Under the pieces are notes generated by a model. It searched no databases. It saw only the letters and a program-made list of their open reading frames with translations, and was not told the origin of the DNA. From assembly GCF_009755225.1 (NCBI RefSeq), contig NZ_WQKZ01000001.1, forward strand, positions 1,302,001 to 1,366,000: 64,000 bases of DNA, written 5' to 3'. The stretch comes from Hymenobacter ginkgonis. GTDB lineage: Bacteria; Bacteroidota; Bacteroidia; Cytophagales; Hymenobacteraceae. Both the position numbers and the translations under genes were made by a program. The first letter of the stretch is position 1; each line of letters begins with the position of its first letter. Of this stretch, positions 8,092 through 16,119 are shown piece after piece.

Positions 8092-9900
8092 TTAAAACGA
8101 GTAAGTTAAGCCGGCAATAGCGTTGATACCTTTCACCGGATAGTTTAGATACGGCTGGTAGCGACGGTTGGCGAGGTTATTCGCCAGTACAAAGATGCTG
8201 AATTTTGGGGTAATGCGGTAATCGGCCCGCAAGCTAAGGTCAATAACAGCGTCGGTTTGCACCGGCGTTTCGACCAGTAAGTAAGGCGGAACGGGCACGG
8301 GCGTGGGCAGCGTACCGTTGGCCGCGTAGCTGGCGCCGTAGTTGCGCGAGTAGTAATAGAAGTTGGCGCCGAGCAGCAATTTGTCGAACACGTTGTACGT
8401 GCCGTAGAGCGTACCCAAAAACGTAGGCCGACCAAAAGGCTGGGCCAGCGTCTTCATACCGTAGTGGTTGTAGTCGGCCTTGGCACCGACGCGTACTTTC
8501 TCGGTGGCACTGTAGAGGGCCTCGGCGTGCACGTTGACCACGTTAATGGTCGTGCTGTCATACACAAGGTCAAACTTGCTGCCGTCGTTGGGCGAGTTGC
8601 GGTAGAAGTACAAGTTGCGCGAGCGGCCGGCAGTGGCGCGCGCCGCCAGCTCCAGCCCACTCACCGGCGTCGAGGTGAAGCCGGCGTATACGGTATAGCC
8701 GGCGTGGGTGTCGGCCAGGGTCTGGCCGGGGGCCAGCCAGGGGTTTTCCTGGCTCAGGTCGTAGCGCGTGACGCGCTGCAATGCGCCGCCCAGGCCGCCG
8801 TAGAGCTGAAATTTTTCGGGCACCACGGCGTAGCCCACGCGCAGGGCGGGGTAGGCCGCGCCCTTGCTCACGCCATAAAGCACGTCGGTGGAATAGCCCA
8901 GCGTGGCGCCCAGCGTCACGGAGAGGCCAGTTTTGCCGGTGATTTCTACGGCGGGCGTGGCCTGCACGAAGTTGCGCGTGCGGGTCACATCGCCGGGCTG
9001 GCCGATGGTGTTTAGCTGCTCCTTATCGGAGATGAACGAGCCCTGCGCATCGAGCACAATGCGGCTGGTTTCGCTGAGCGCGTAGCCGGCCTTGGCGTTG
9101 AGCAGGAAGTTGTTCTCGCTGACGCCGTAGTGGTCGCCAAAGTGCCGGAACCCTACCCCCACCTCGTACTGCAACTGCGCGTCGGGGGCGCGGTTGCGGG
9201 CGTAGACGCGGGCCCCAAAGCGGGTAAACGTCTGCTTGATGTCGTCGTCGCTGGGGACGGTGACAAATTGGTTGTTGTAGCCGTAGAAGTTGTAGCGGTC
9301 GCGGGCCAGGTCGAGGGTCGCGCCCAGGGCCGTGGTGCCGCGGTAAATTTCGCCGTTGGCCGTTACGCTGGTCTGGCTCACGCCCGAGTTCTTGCCATCG
9401 ACGGGGCCGTTGGCCGAGCTTTGGTGGCGCAGGTCGAGGCCGTAGCTGTAGCTGTCGTTGCGAACCGAGTGCAGGTGGGCGCGGCCGTACACGGTGCCGT
9501 AGTTGCCAAAACCCAGCTTGAGGTAGTTGCCGGTGAGCGGCGCCAATTCTTCCTGCGCCACGGTCAGCACCTGCACCGAGGGGTTGAGGCGGGTGGCGGG
9601 CAGCTGAAAGTCGGGGTAGGAATACGTGACCTTGCGCTCGGGCTTGGGCGGCGGGGCCAGCCGGATTTTTTCGAAGTTGCGCGTGGCCTCGGGCAGCGTA
9701 TTCACGCGGTCCTTCACAATCTCAATCTCGGCATCCTGAATGGTGCCCCGCGCCTTGCCTTTGCCGGGCTGGGTCTGGGCCTGCGCGCCCAAGGCTAGCG
9801 CGCCGCTTAGGCCCGCGGCCAGTAGCAGCGGCCGGCCGGCGCTGGTAGTAAAGCTTGATTTGCTCACTTCTAAACGTTTCATTAAAGCTAGTTTATGCAT
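8092..9900 (-). CDS. Plug-less TonB-receptor-like outer-membrane beta-barrel
   Basis: A 602-residue exported protein. A signal peptide ends near AQAQ (residue about 43). A segment of about 95 residues, rich in charged residues (AEIEIVKDRVNTLPEATRN), follows. The rest is a beta-barrel with alternating aromatic strands, ending in an aromatic-rich strand (INAIAGLTYSF) typical of outer-membrane insertion. I see no TonB-dependent plug domain and no clear TonB box. It starts 17 bp after the stop of the TPR gene, so the two are translationally close. ATGs at 9900 and 9882 are both possible. Probable partner of the TPR protein and the Exb/TonB motor; substrate unknown. Confidence 0.75.
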   Translation of the reverse strand: MHKLALMKRLEVSKSSFTTSAGRPLLLAAGLSGALALGAQAQTQPGKGKARGTIQDAEIEIVKDRVNTLPEATRNFEKIRLAPPPKPERKVTYSYPDFQLPATRLNPSVQVLTVAQEELAPLTGNYLKLGFGNYGTVYGRAHLHSVRNDSYSYGLDLRHQSSANGPVDGKNSGVSQTSVTANGEIYRGTTALGATLDLARDRYNFYGYNNQFVTVPSDDDIKQTFTRFGARVYARNRAPDAQLQYEVGVGFRHFGDHYGVSENNFLLNAKAGYALSETSRIVLDAQGSFISDKEQLNTIGQPGDVTRTRNFVQATPAVEITGKTGLSVTLGATLGYSTDVLYGVSKGAAYPALRVGYAVVPEKFQLYGGLGGALQRVTRYDLSQENPWLAPGQTLADTHAGYTVYAGFTSTPVSGLELAARATAGRSRNLYFYRNSPNDGSKFDLVYDSTTINVVNVHAEALYSATEKVRVGAKADYNHYGMKTLAQPFGRPTFLGTLYGTYNVFDKLLLGANFYYYSRNYGASYAANGTLPTPVPVPPYLLVETPVQTDAVIDLSLRADYRITPKFSIFVLANNLANRRYQPYLNYPVKGINAIAGLTYSF

Positions 9901-9917
9901 CCGGACTGCTAAGGAGC

Positions 9918-12900
9918 TTAGGGCCGAGCGGCGGGCTTACGCACCGGGGTTTTGGCGGGCGCGGCCTTCGCCGGAGTGGTAGCGGGTGCCTTCGCCGGCG
10001 CGGCGGGGGTAGGCTTAGCGGGCGTCGTTTTGGCGGGCGCGGGCGCCTTGGCCGGCGTGGTTTTGGCCGGGGTTTCGGCGGTTGGAGCGGGTGCGTCGTC
10101 GCTGGCCGGCAGGGCTTTGAGGCGCTGGCGGGCGCCTTCCACCACTTCGGCCACCGGGAATTTATTGTCGATAATGGAGTTCAGCGTGGCCCGCGCCTGG
10201 AAGATGTCGCGCTGGGCGGCATACACGTCGGCGAGCAGCAAAAAGGCCCGGCCCTGCCACAGTTCGTAGGCGCTGTAGCTGGAGTTCACCTTGAAGCCTT
10301 CCTTGATGGCTTCGTCGTATTTCTTCTGTTTAAAAAGCACTTCGGCCAGCGTGTACTGGGCTTCGGCGCCGTTCACGTCGCTGGGGGCGGCGGCTACGGT
10401 AGCCGTCAATTCCGTCACGGCCTGGTCGAGGTTGCCGAGCTGGTAGTCGGCTTTGCCTTGATAGAGCAGGGCAGTATTGGTGGTGTTAGCCGTAGCGCCG
10501 GCCAGGGTGCTGAGGTCGGCGGCGGCGGCGCGGGCCTTGGTGTAGTCGCCGCTGTCGTAGTAGGCCTTGAGCAGGCCCAGCGTGGCGGTAGCCACCTCGC
10601 GGCGGTTGGACGAGGCGCCGCGCAGGCGGTCGTAGTACTTAATGGCCTCGGGGTAGTTCTTATTCTCCAGCTCCAAGTCGGCCACACGGCCCACGGCGCG
10701 GTTCACAAACTCGCTCTTGTTCTCGGCCACCACAGCTTTTAGCAGGGGAAGAGATTGGGCCTTACCCCCCGTTTTCAGGTACGAGTCGGCCAGGAAAAAG
10801 CGGGCGTCGGGCGCCAGCGCGTTATCCGGGTATTGCTTGAGGTACGCTTGCAGGCGCGACAAGGCCTGCGGGTATTTTTCGGCTAGGTAGAGCGACTTGG
10901 CGGCCTCAAACTCGACGCTCTCGGTGGCCTTGCTGTTCGGGTTTTGGGCTTTGAAGGCGGCCACGGCCTGGTCAAACTCCTCGGTGCGCCCGAGGGCCGT
11001 CAAGCTTTCCTGCAAGCTGTAGAGCGCGGGCTGCGCGGCGCTACTGCGGGGGTAGTCGGCCAGCACCTTCTGGAAATCGGCCACGGCTTTGTCGTGCTGC
11101 TCCAGGTTGGCGTAGGCCACGCCGCGGCGCTGGTAGGCGTCGGGCAGCAAAGAGGAGGTCGGGCGATTTTCTATCAGACGTGTGAAGCCCGCGGCGGCCG
11201 GGGCGTAGTCGCCAGCCTGAAAATCAAGCTGCGCCTGCTGGAACACGGCCTGCTCGGCGTAGCGCGAGTCGGGGTTGGCTTTGAGCAGGGCGGCCAGCGT
11301 TTGGTTGGCTTCGTCGCGGCGGCCGAGTAGGCCCAAGGTCACACCCTTCTGGTAGTAGGCGTAGTCTTTGTCGGCGGCGTTGGCCTGAATGACTTTATCG
11401 TACTGCGCCAGGGCCGAGTTGTAGTCCTTGGCCACGTAATAGGTATCGCCGAGGCGCAGCGTGGTGTCGTAATAATTGGGGTCAGCGGGCTTGGCAGCGG
11501 GGTCAGCCAGGTAGGCCTGGAACTGCGGCTGGGCCTTGGCGTACTGCTTGGTATTGTAGTAGGCATAGCCCAAGCCGTAGCGGGCCAGCTGCACGTACTG
11601 CGTCTCGTCGTCGCTTACCCCCCCTTGCCGGGCCGAGCGGGCCGCGGCGGCGTAGGCCGTGATGGCTTCGGGGTACTGCTGGCCCACGCTGTATATTTCG
11701 CCGCGCAGCACCTGCGCGGCGGCGCGCAGGGCGTCGTCCTGCGGATACTTCAGGCTCTTGTCGAGCAGCGGCAGGGCTTCGGCGTACTTGCCGTCGTTGT
11801 AGAGGGTAGCGGCCTGGGCGTAGGCAATGCGCTGGTAGGTGCCGTTGAGGGTGTTGCCGCGGTCGTCGCCCACGCTTTCGAGGTAGGTGAGCGCCTGCCC
11901 GTAGTCGGTGCTCGACAGGAAACTGTCGCTGAGCAGCTGGTCCACGGCGGGCTGGTTTTTCGAGCGCGGGTACTTGCGCCGGAAGTCACGCAGGGCGGCA
12001 ATCACGTCGGGCAAACTGCCCAACTCATACTGCACCTGGGCGTACTTGAGGGTCGCGTTTTCCGAGATATTCTTCTCAATCGTGCTCTGGCGGGCGGCGT
12101 CGAAAGCGGCCAGCGCGGGCAGCTTCTGCCCGGCCTGGAGGTAGCTCAAACCAAGGTGGTAGGCAGCGTTCTGGCCCAGCGAATCGCGGCGGGCGGCCAC
12201 GTTCTTAAGGTTGGCGATGGCGTTGGGGTAGTCGCCCTGCTTGTAGTTGGCGTAGCCGATTTTGTATTGCAGGCTGGGCTCGATTTTACCCTTGTGAGCG
12301 GCCGCGTACTGGTCGAAATACGTACCCGCCTGCTTGTAATCCTGCTTTTGGTAGTACGCATCGCCCACCAGCAGCTGAATCTCGTCGGCGCTTTGGGGCG
12401 GCGGGCTTTGCTGCAAGGCCTTGGTGGCGTAGCCGATGAGGCCGTCATAATTGCCCTCGCGGTAGTAAATCTGCGTCATAATGGCCGGCACCACGCCGCG
12501 GTAGGCGTCGTTTTCGGCGGCCACCAGCAGGTCTTTGCGTGCCCCGGCGTAGTCGCCGGCGCGGTAGGCCAGGTAGCCGGCGTAGTACGAACTGGCGTAG
12601 CGGTACTGGCCCGGCTGCGCCTTGTTGCGGTCGAATAGGATGCGCGCCTGCTCGTAGTTTTTCAACTCGAAGTAGCTATAGGCTAGCTTGAAGTCGGACT
12701 CGGCGCGCTGGCTCGCGCTCAGGTTGGCGGGCGCCACCTTTTGGAAATAGGTGCTGGCCTGGGCGTAGTTTTTCTGGTCGAAATAAAACTTAGCCAACTC
12801 GAAATACGCCACGGCCGCCCGCGGGTGGGTCGGGTGCTGCCGGGCAAAATCGAGGATGAGGCCCTCGGCATCGGGGTGCAGCAGGTAGAGGCCGCTCACG

Positions 12901-13178
12901 GCGTAGTAGTACTCGGCATCGGCCAGGCGCTCCTGCCGGCCCGTGATGGCGGCCGGGCCGCTTTGCTCGCCGGCCCGGCGGGCGCCCTGCTGCATATACT
13001 GCGCGAAGGCCTGCTGGGCGGCGCCGTACTGCTGACGGTCGAAGAGGTCGAGGCCTTCCTGGTAGTAGCGCTCGGGGCTGGCGAAGGTCTGGGTTTGCTG
13101 GGCGTGGGCGGTGGGAGAAGCCAGCGCGAGCGGGGCCGCCAGGCTAGCCGCCAGCGCAAGCCGGGGAAATTGCTTCAT
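9918..13178 (-). CDS. Giant exported tetratricopeptide-repeat protein
   Basis: About 1086 residues. A signal peptide (MKQFPRLALAASLAAPLALA ... AHAQ) is followed by some 25 TPR-like helical pairs from about residue 35 to 1020 (repeated patterns such as AYYQKQDYKQAGTYFDQYA). The last 55 residues are an Ala/Lys/Pro/Thr-rich basic tail. TPR arrays bind partner proteins, here in the periplasm or at the outer membrane. It is the first gene of the envelope operon. I chose the ATG at 13178 because it begins the signal peptide and because a Bacteroidota-type promoter box lies at 13245-13252, downstream of the earliest possible start. Confidence 0.85.
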   Translation of the reverse strand: MKQFPRLALAASLAAPLALASPTAHAQQTQTFASPERYYQEGLDLFDRQQYGAAQQAFAQYMQQGARRAGEQSGPAAITGRQERLADAEYYYAVSGLYLLHPDAEGLILDFARQHPTHPRAAVAYFELAKFYFDQKNYAQASTYFQKVAPANLSASQRAESDFKLAYSYFELKNYEQARILFDRNKAQPGQYRYASSYYAGYLAYRAGDYAGARKDLLVAAENDAYRGVVPAIMTQIYYREGNYDGLIGYATKALQQSPPPQSADEIQLLVGDAYYQKQDYKQAGTYFDQYAAAHKGKIEPSLQYKIGYANYKQGDYPNAIANLKNVAARRDSLGQNAAYHLGLSYLQAGQKLPALAAFDAARQSTIEKNISENATLKYAQVQYELGSLPDVIAALRDFRRKYPRSKNQPAVDQLLSDSFLSSTDYGQALTYLESVGDDRGNTLNGTYQRIAYAQAATLYNDGKYAEALPLLDKSLKYPQDDALRAAAQVLRGEIYSVGQQYPEAITAYAAAARSARQGGVSDDETQYVQLARYGLGYAYYNTKQYAKAQPQFQAYLADPAAKPADPNYYDTTLRLGDTYYVAKDYNSALAQYDKVIQANAADKDYAYYQKGVTLGLLGRRDEANQTLAALLKANPDSRYAEQAVFQQAQLDFQAGDYAPAAAGFTRLIENRPTSSLLPDAYQRRGVAYANLEQHDKAVADFQKVLADYPRSSAAQPALYSLQESLTALGRTEEFDQAVAAFKAQNPNSKATESVEFEAAKSLYLAEKYPQALSRLQAYLKQYPDNALAPDARFFLADSYLKTGGKAQSLPLLKAVVAENKSEFVNRAVGRVADLELENKNYPEAIKYYDRLRGASSNRREVATATLGLLKAYYDSGDYTKARAAAADLSTLAGATANTTNTALLYQGKADYQLGNLDQAVTELTATVAAAPSDVNGAEAQYTLAEVLFKQKKYDEAIKEGFKVNSSYSAYELWQGRAFLLLADVYAAQRDIFQARATLNSIIDNKFPVAEVVEGARQRLKALPASDDAPAPTAETPAKTTPAKAPAPAKTTPAKPTPAAPAKAPATTPAKAAPAKTPVRKPAARP

Positions 13179-13244
13179 GGAAAAGGCGCAGCGTAAGCTT
13201 AAAAGCGCGACCCCAAAACCGGGCTGCTGGGCCGCACAAGTGGT

Positions 13245-13271
13245 CAAAAGTAGCGAGAAAATGCGGGGCAA
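13245..13271 (-). promoter_or_regulatory. Candidate promoter of the envelope operon
   Basis: On the minus strand TACTTTTG (13245-13252) matches the Bacteroidota -7 box TAnnTTTG. A TTG lies 16 nt upstream (13269-13271), slightly closer than the usual spacing. It would place the transcript start some 55-60 nt before the ATG at 13178. Confidence 0.45.
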
Positions 13272-13335
13272 CCGTTTAGCGGTCCGCAGCGCCAACGCCC
13301 GTCCTTAGCTAGTTAGTACAAGCTGCCCGCTCGAC

Positions 13336-14325
13336 TTACGCGGCCAGCGCGGGTACTTGGCGGCGGTACTTGGCGCGGTAGGCCACCGGCGACACGCCCG
13401 TCAGCTTCTTGAACAGCGCCCGAAAAGCCTTGGCATCGGCGTAGCCCACGGCGTACATCACCTCGTTTACCTGGTCGGTCGATGACTCTAGGCGCTGCTT
13501 GGCGGCCTCGATTTTTACGCGCTGCACGTACTCGGCCACCGCGTTGCCAGTGGCCTGCCGGAAGCGGCGCTCGAAGCTGCGGCGGCTCAGGCACGCGCGG
13601 GCGGCCAGGTCCTCCACCGCGTGGCGGTCGGCAAAGTGGGTTTCGATAAACTCCTGGGCCGTGCGCACGGGCGCATCGGCGTGGTCTTTCTGCCCCCGAA
13701 ACAGCGCGAACGGCGACTGGCTGCGACGGCCCATATCGAGCTGAAACACTTTGGCGCAGGTGGCGGCCACCTCACGGCCCACGTATTTTTCGACGAGGTA
13801 GAGCACCAGGTTGAGGCACGAATACGCGCCACCGCTGGAATACACACCCTGCTCGTCGGTGATAAGCTGCTCGGGCACCAGCCGCACGGCCGGGTACAGC
13901 GCCGCAAACTGCTCAGCCACCAGCCAGTGCGTGGTGCAGGCCCGGCCATCGACCAGCCCCGTCGCCGCCAGAATAAACGCGCCCATGCACAGGCTCGCCA
14001 CCTCGGCACCGCCCCGGTACTGCCGGACTATCCAGGGCAGAAACGCCTCGTTGGCCGCTACGGCGGCGGGCAGGTCGCCGTTCGGGGCCGGAATGAGGAC
14101 GAGGTCGGTTTGAAAATCGTCGTGGATGGTGCGGTGGGTGTGCAGCGTAAACAAGCCCTGGTTGAAAGTCTGCTGGCGCGTCAGGCCCACTAGTTCAATG
14201 TCGAAGGCGGGGGCGCGGCCTTGGCTCACCAGCAGGTCGTTGGCCTGGCTCAACACCTTGTGCGGCCCCTCAATGCTGCCAACCACGGCGTCGCTGGCCA
14301 GCACCAAAATAGTGATGTGCTTCAT
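13336..14325 (-). CDS. GlxA-type transcriptional regulator (DJ-1/PfpI-like plus AraC HTH)
   Basis: 329 residues. The N-terminal 180 form a DJ-1/PfpI-like domain with a nucleophile-elbow Cys in VASLCMGAFILAATG. The C-terminal 110 form an AraC-type double helix-turn-helix (DLAARACLSRRSFERRF and VNEVMYAVGYADAKAFRALFKKLTGVSPVAYR). This is the GlxA/FtrA architecture, used for activators of metabolic or stress genes. It is divergent from the DoxX/NTF2/DHFR-like genes, with 132 bp between. Three TGCTAA direct repeats in that spacer are a likely binding site. Those three genes are the probable targets. Confidence 0.88.
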   Translation of the reverse strand: MKHITILVLASDAVVGSIEGPHKVLSQANDLLVSQGRAPAFDIELVGLTRQQTFNQGLFTLHTHRTIHDDFQTDLVLIPAPNGDLPAAVAANEAFLPWIVRQYRGGAEVASLCMGAFILAATGLVDGRACTTHWLVAEQFAALYPAVRLVPEQLITDEQGVYSSGGAYSCLNLVLYLVEKYVGREVAATCAKVFQLDMGRRSQSPFALFRGQKDHADAPVRTAQEFIETHFADRHAVEDLAARACLSRRSFERRFRQATGNAVAEYVQRVKIEAAKQRLESSTDQVNEVMYAVGYADAKAFRALFKKLTGVSPVAYRAKYRRQVPALAA

Positions 14326-14390
14326 GGGCCAAATGTAGGCCGTGCCCGTCGCAATTCACCCTCCGTATTGGCGCAATTGCCCCTACCCCA

Positions 14391-14418
14391 TGCTAAATTT
14401 TGCTAATACATTTGCTAA
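14391..14418. promoter_or_regulatory. Three TGCTAA direct repeats, candidate operator of the GlxA-type regulator
   Basis: TGCTAA occurs at 14391, 14401 and 14413, so the copies start 10 and 12 bp apart, about one helical turn each. A TACATTTG box (14407-14414, matching TAnnTTTG) overlaps the third copy, about 45 bp before the DoxX start. AraC-type proteins commonly bind such phased direct repeats. Binding itself is inferred. Confidence 0.5.
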
Positions 14419-14457
14419 AAATATTAGTCAATCACACCTCCTGCTCCGCTTACTAGC

Positions 14458-14877
14458 ATGAAACCTCGCACGCTCATTCTTCTTCACTGGGGCCTGATTG
14501 GCTTCTTCGCGCTGCTAATGCTCGCCGATGGCCTGGCCGGCGCGCTGCAAGTACAAGGCGGCCAAAATGCTATGCGCCACCTTGGCTACCCGCTGTACAC
14601 GCTGCTGATTTTTGGGTCGGCCAAAATTTTGGGAGCATTAGCCTTACTACAGCCTTGGTGGCGCACGCTCAAAGAGTGGGCTTTCGCGGGCTTCGCCATC
14701 AATTTCGTGGGGGCCGCGGCTTCGCACCTGCTGGCCGGCGACGGGCTGAGCGCGGCCCTGCCGGCGCTGGTGATGCTGGCCGTGTTGCTTGGGCTGCACT
14801 ATCTGTGGCGGCGGTATTTGGCTGCCCAAGCCAAGGCGCCGGAGCTGGGTAGCTTAGCGCGCACTGTGTCCGCTTAA
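14458..14877 (+). CDS. DoxX-like membrane protein
   Basis: 139 residues with four predicted transmembrane helices (about 7-26, 47-65, 75-95 and 100-118). The sequence fits the DoxX-like family (GYPLYTLLIFGSAKILGALALL). Members are linked to redox or thiol stress in some bacteria, but the reaction is unsettled. First gene of a short plus-strand group with the NTF2-like and DHFR-like genes; it probably answers to the divergent GlxA-type regulator. Confidence 0.78.
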   Translation: MKPRTLILLHWGLIGFFALLMLADGLAGALQVQGGQNAMRHLGYPLYTLLIFGSAKILGALALLQPWWRTLKEWAFAGFAINFVGAAASHLLAGDGLSAALPALVMLAVLLGLHYLWRRYLAAQAKAPELGSLARTVSA

Positions 14878-14958
14878 GGCAACTCCTTCGGCGGCTTTAA
14901 AAATTGTGCTGGCCAACTCCTGATTAGCCATTACCTCTCCACCCTACCCCCTTTTCTC

Positions 14959-15402
14959 ATGTCTACTTCCCTTGCCGAAACCCAGCTCCGCTCGCTGCTC
15001 GACGAGCTGGCCGCCGCCATCCGCGCCAAAGACGTGGCCCAAACGCTGGCTCCCTACGCCGCCCAAACGGTGATGTTTGTGCTGGACCCGCCCCTGCAAC
15101 ACAAAACCGAAAGCGACTCCTCCGGTGAGGAAGGGGTAGCCGAATGGTATGACTCGTGGCAGGGGCCCATTGGCTACGAGAGCCGCGAACTGGCCCTTAG
15201 CGTCGGCGCCGAGGTGGCCTTTGCTCACCAGCTGCTGCGCTTCTTTGGCACCAGGCAAGGCGGGGAAGCCGCCGACTACTGGGTGCGCGAAACCCTCGGT
15301 TTTCGTTACCTCGATGGCCGCTGGCAAATCACCCACCAGCACCAATCGGTGCCCTTCTATATGGACGGTAGCGGCCGAGCCGCCCTCGACCTCAAGCCCT
15401 AA
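14959..15402 (+). CDS. SnoaL/NTF2-like ketosteroid-isomerase-fold protein
   Basis: 147 residues with the cone-shaped NTF2/SnoaL pattern: an N-terminal helix (LRSLLDELAAAIRAKDVAQTLAPYA), a stretch ending in VMFVLDPPL, and C-terminal strands (WVRETLGFRYLDGRWQITHQHQSVPF). Such small proteins bind or isomerise hydrophobic ligands, or serve as accessory domains. No active site can be assigned from sequence alone. Located 81 bp after the DoxX gene and 23 bp before the DHFR-like gene. Confidence 0.78.
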   Translation: MSTSLAETQLRSLLDELAAAIRAKDVAQTLAPYAAQTVMFVLDPPLQHKTESDSSGEEGVAEWYDSWQGPIGYESRELALSVGAEVAFAHQLLRFFGTRQGGEAADYWVRETLGFRYLDGRWQITHQHQSVPFYMDGSGRAALDLKP

Positions 15403-15425
15403 TCACTCTTATTTCTACGGCTGCT

Positions 15426-15971
15426 ATGCGCAACATTATTGCCGCCATTTACCTCACCCTCGATGGCGTGATGGAGCACCCCGCCTGGACCGGCCCCTAC
15501 TTCAACGACGAGCTGGGCGCGGCCCAGCACCGGCTGCTTTTCGAGAGCGACGCGCTGCTGCTGGGCCGCGTCACGTACCAGGGCTTTGCCCAGGCTTGGC
15601 CCAATGTGCCCGATACCGATGGCTTTGCCAACCGCATGAACAGCCTGCCCAAATACGTGACCTCGCGCACCCTCACTACCCCAGAGTGGAATGCCCAACT
15701 GCTACCTGGCCCCGACGCCACCGAAGCCGTGCGGCAGCTCAAGCAGCAGCCCAGTGGCAATCTGCTCCTCTACGGCAGCGGCGCGCTGGCCGACACCCTG
15801 CGCCAGCACGACCTCATTGATGAGTACCAGCTGATGGTGTTTCCGGTGGTGCTGGGCCAGGGCCAGCGGTTTTTCCGGGAGGGCAGCGCGCCCACTGACT
15901 TGCAGTTGGTGGGCGTCCAGACAACCAGCACCGGCGTCAGCATCCTCACCTATCGACGGGTAGGAAGCTGA
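15426..15971 (+). CDS. Dihydrofolate reductase-like (RibD C-terminal family) oxidoreductase
   Basis: 181 residues with the RibD C-terminal/DHFR-like fold: N-terminal IIAAIYLTLDGVMEHP, the LLGRVTYQGFAQAWP segment, and LLLYGSGALADTLRQHDLIDEYQLMVFPVVLGQG near the C-terminus. These matches are typical of stand-alone NAD(P)H-dependent reductases, which are not true folate DHFRs. Substrate unknown. It ends in a clear intrinsic terminator and closes the probable GlxA-controlled group. Confidence 0.85.
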   Translation: MRNIIAAIYLTLDGVMEHPAWTGPYFNDELGAAQHRLLFESDALLLGRVTYQGFAQAWPNVPDTDGFANRMNSLPKYVTSRTLTTPEWNAQLLPGPDATEAVRQLKQQPSGNLLLYGSGALADTLRQHDLIDEYQLMVFPVVLGQGQRFFREGSAPTDLQLVGVQTTSTGVSILTYRRVGS

Positions 15972-15996
15972 GTGTTCTGCTCTCTTAGTGCCTTTT

Positions 15997-16028
15997 AAAA
16001 GCTCCGGCTGGCCTCAGCCGGAGCTTTT
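15997..16028 (+). terminator. Intrinsic terminator after the DHFR-like gene
   Basis: A perfect 14-bp stem (15997-16010 and 16015-16028) with a GCCT loop. It ends in TTTT and lies 26 bp after the stop. Its position argues that the next gene starts further downstream. Confidence 0.85.
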
Positions 16029-16119
16029 GCCGGTAGTAGGCAGCGCCCGGCGCGGGCCCGCGCTTGCCGTATCTTGCCGGCTACGGGGCCTTGCTTTTCG
16101 CTGTTTAATTCTTACCTGC

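Noticed and set aside
10000..10080. Repeated GCCGGCG/GGGGTAGG words as a regulatory array
   Set aside because: They encode the Ala/Lys/Pro tail of the TPR protein in its reading frame.
8464..12638. Several long plus-strand open frames opposite the barrel and TPR genes
   Set aside because: They are antisense shadows caused by high GC and the codon bias of the real minus-strand genes; composition and family matches favour the minus strand.
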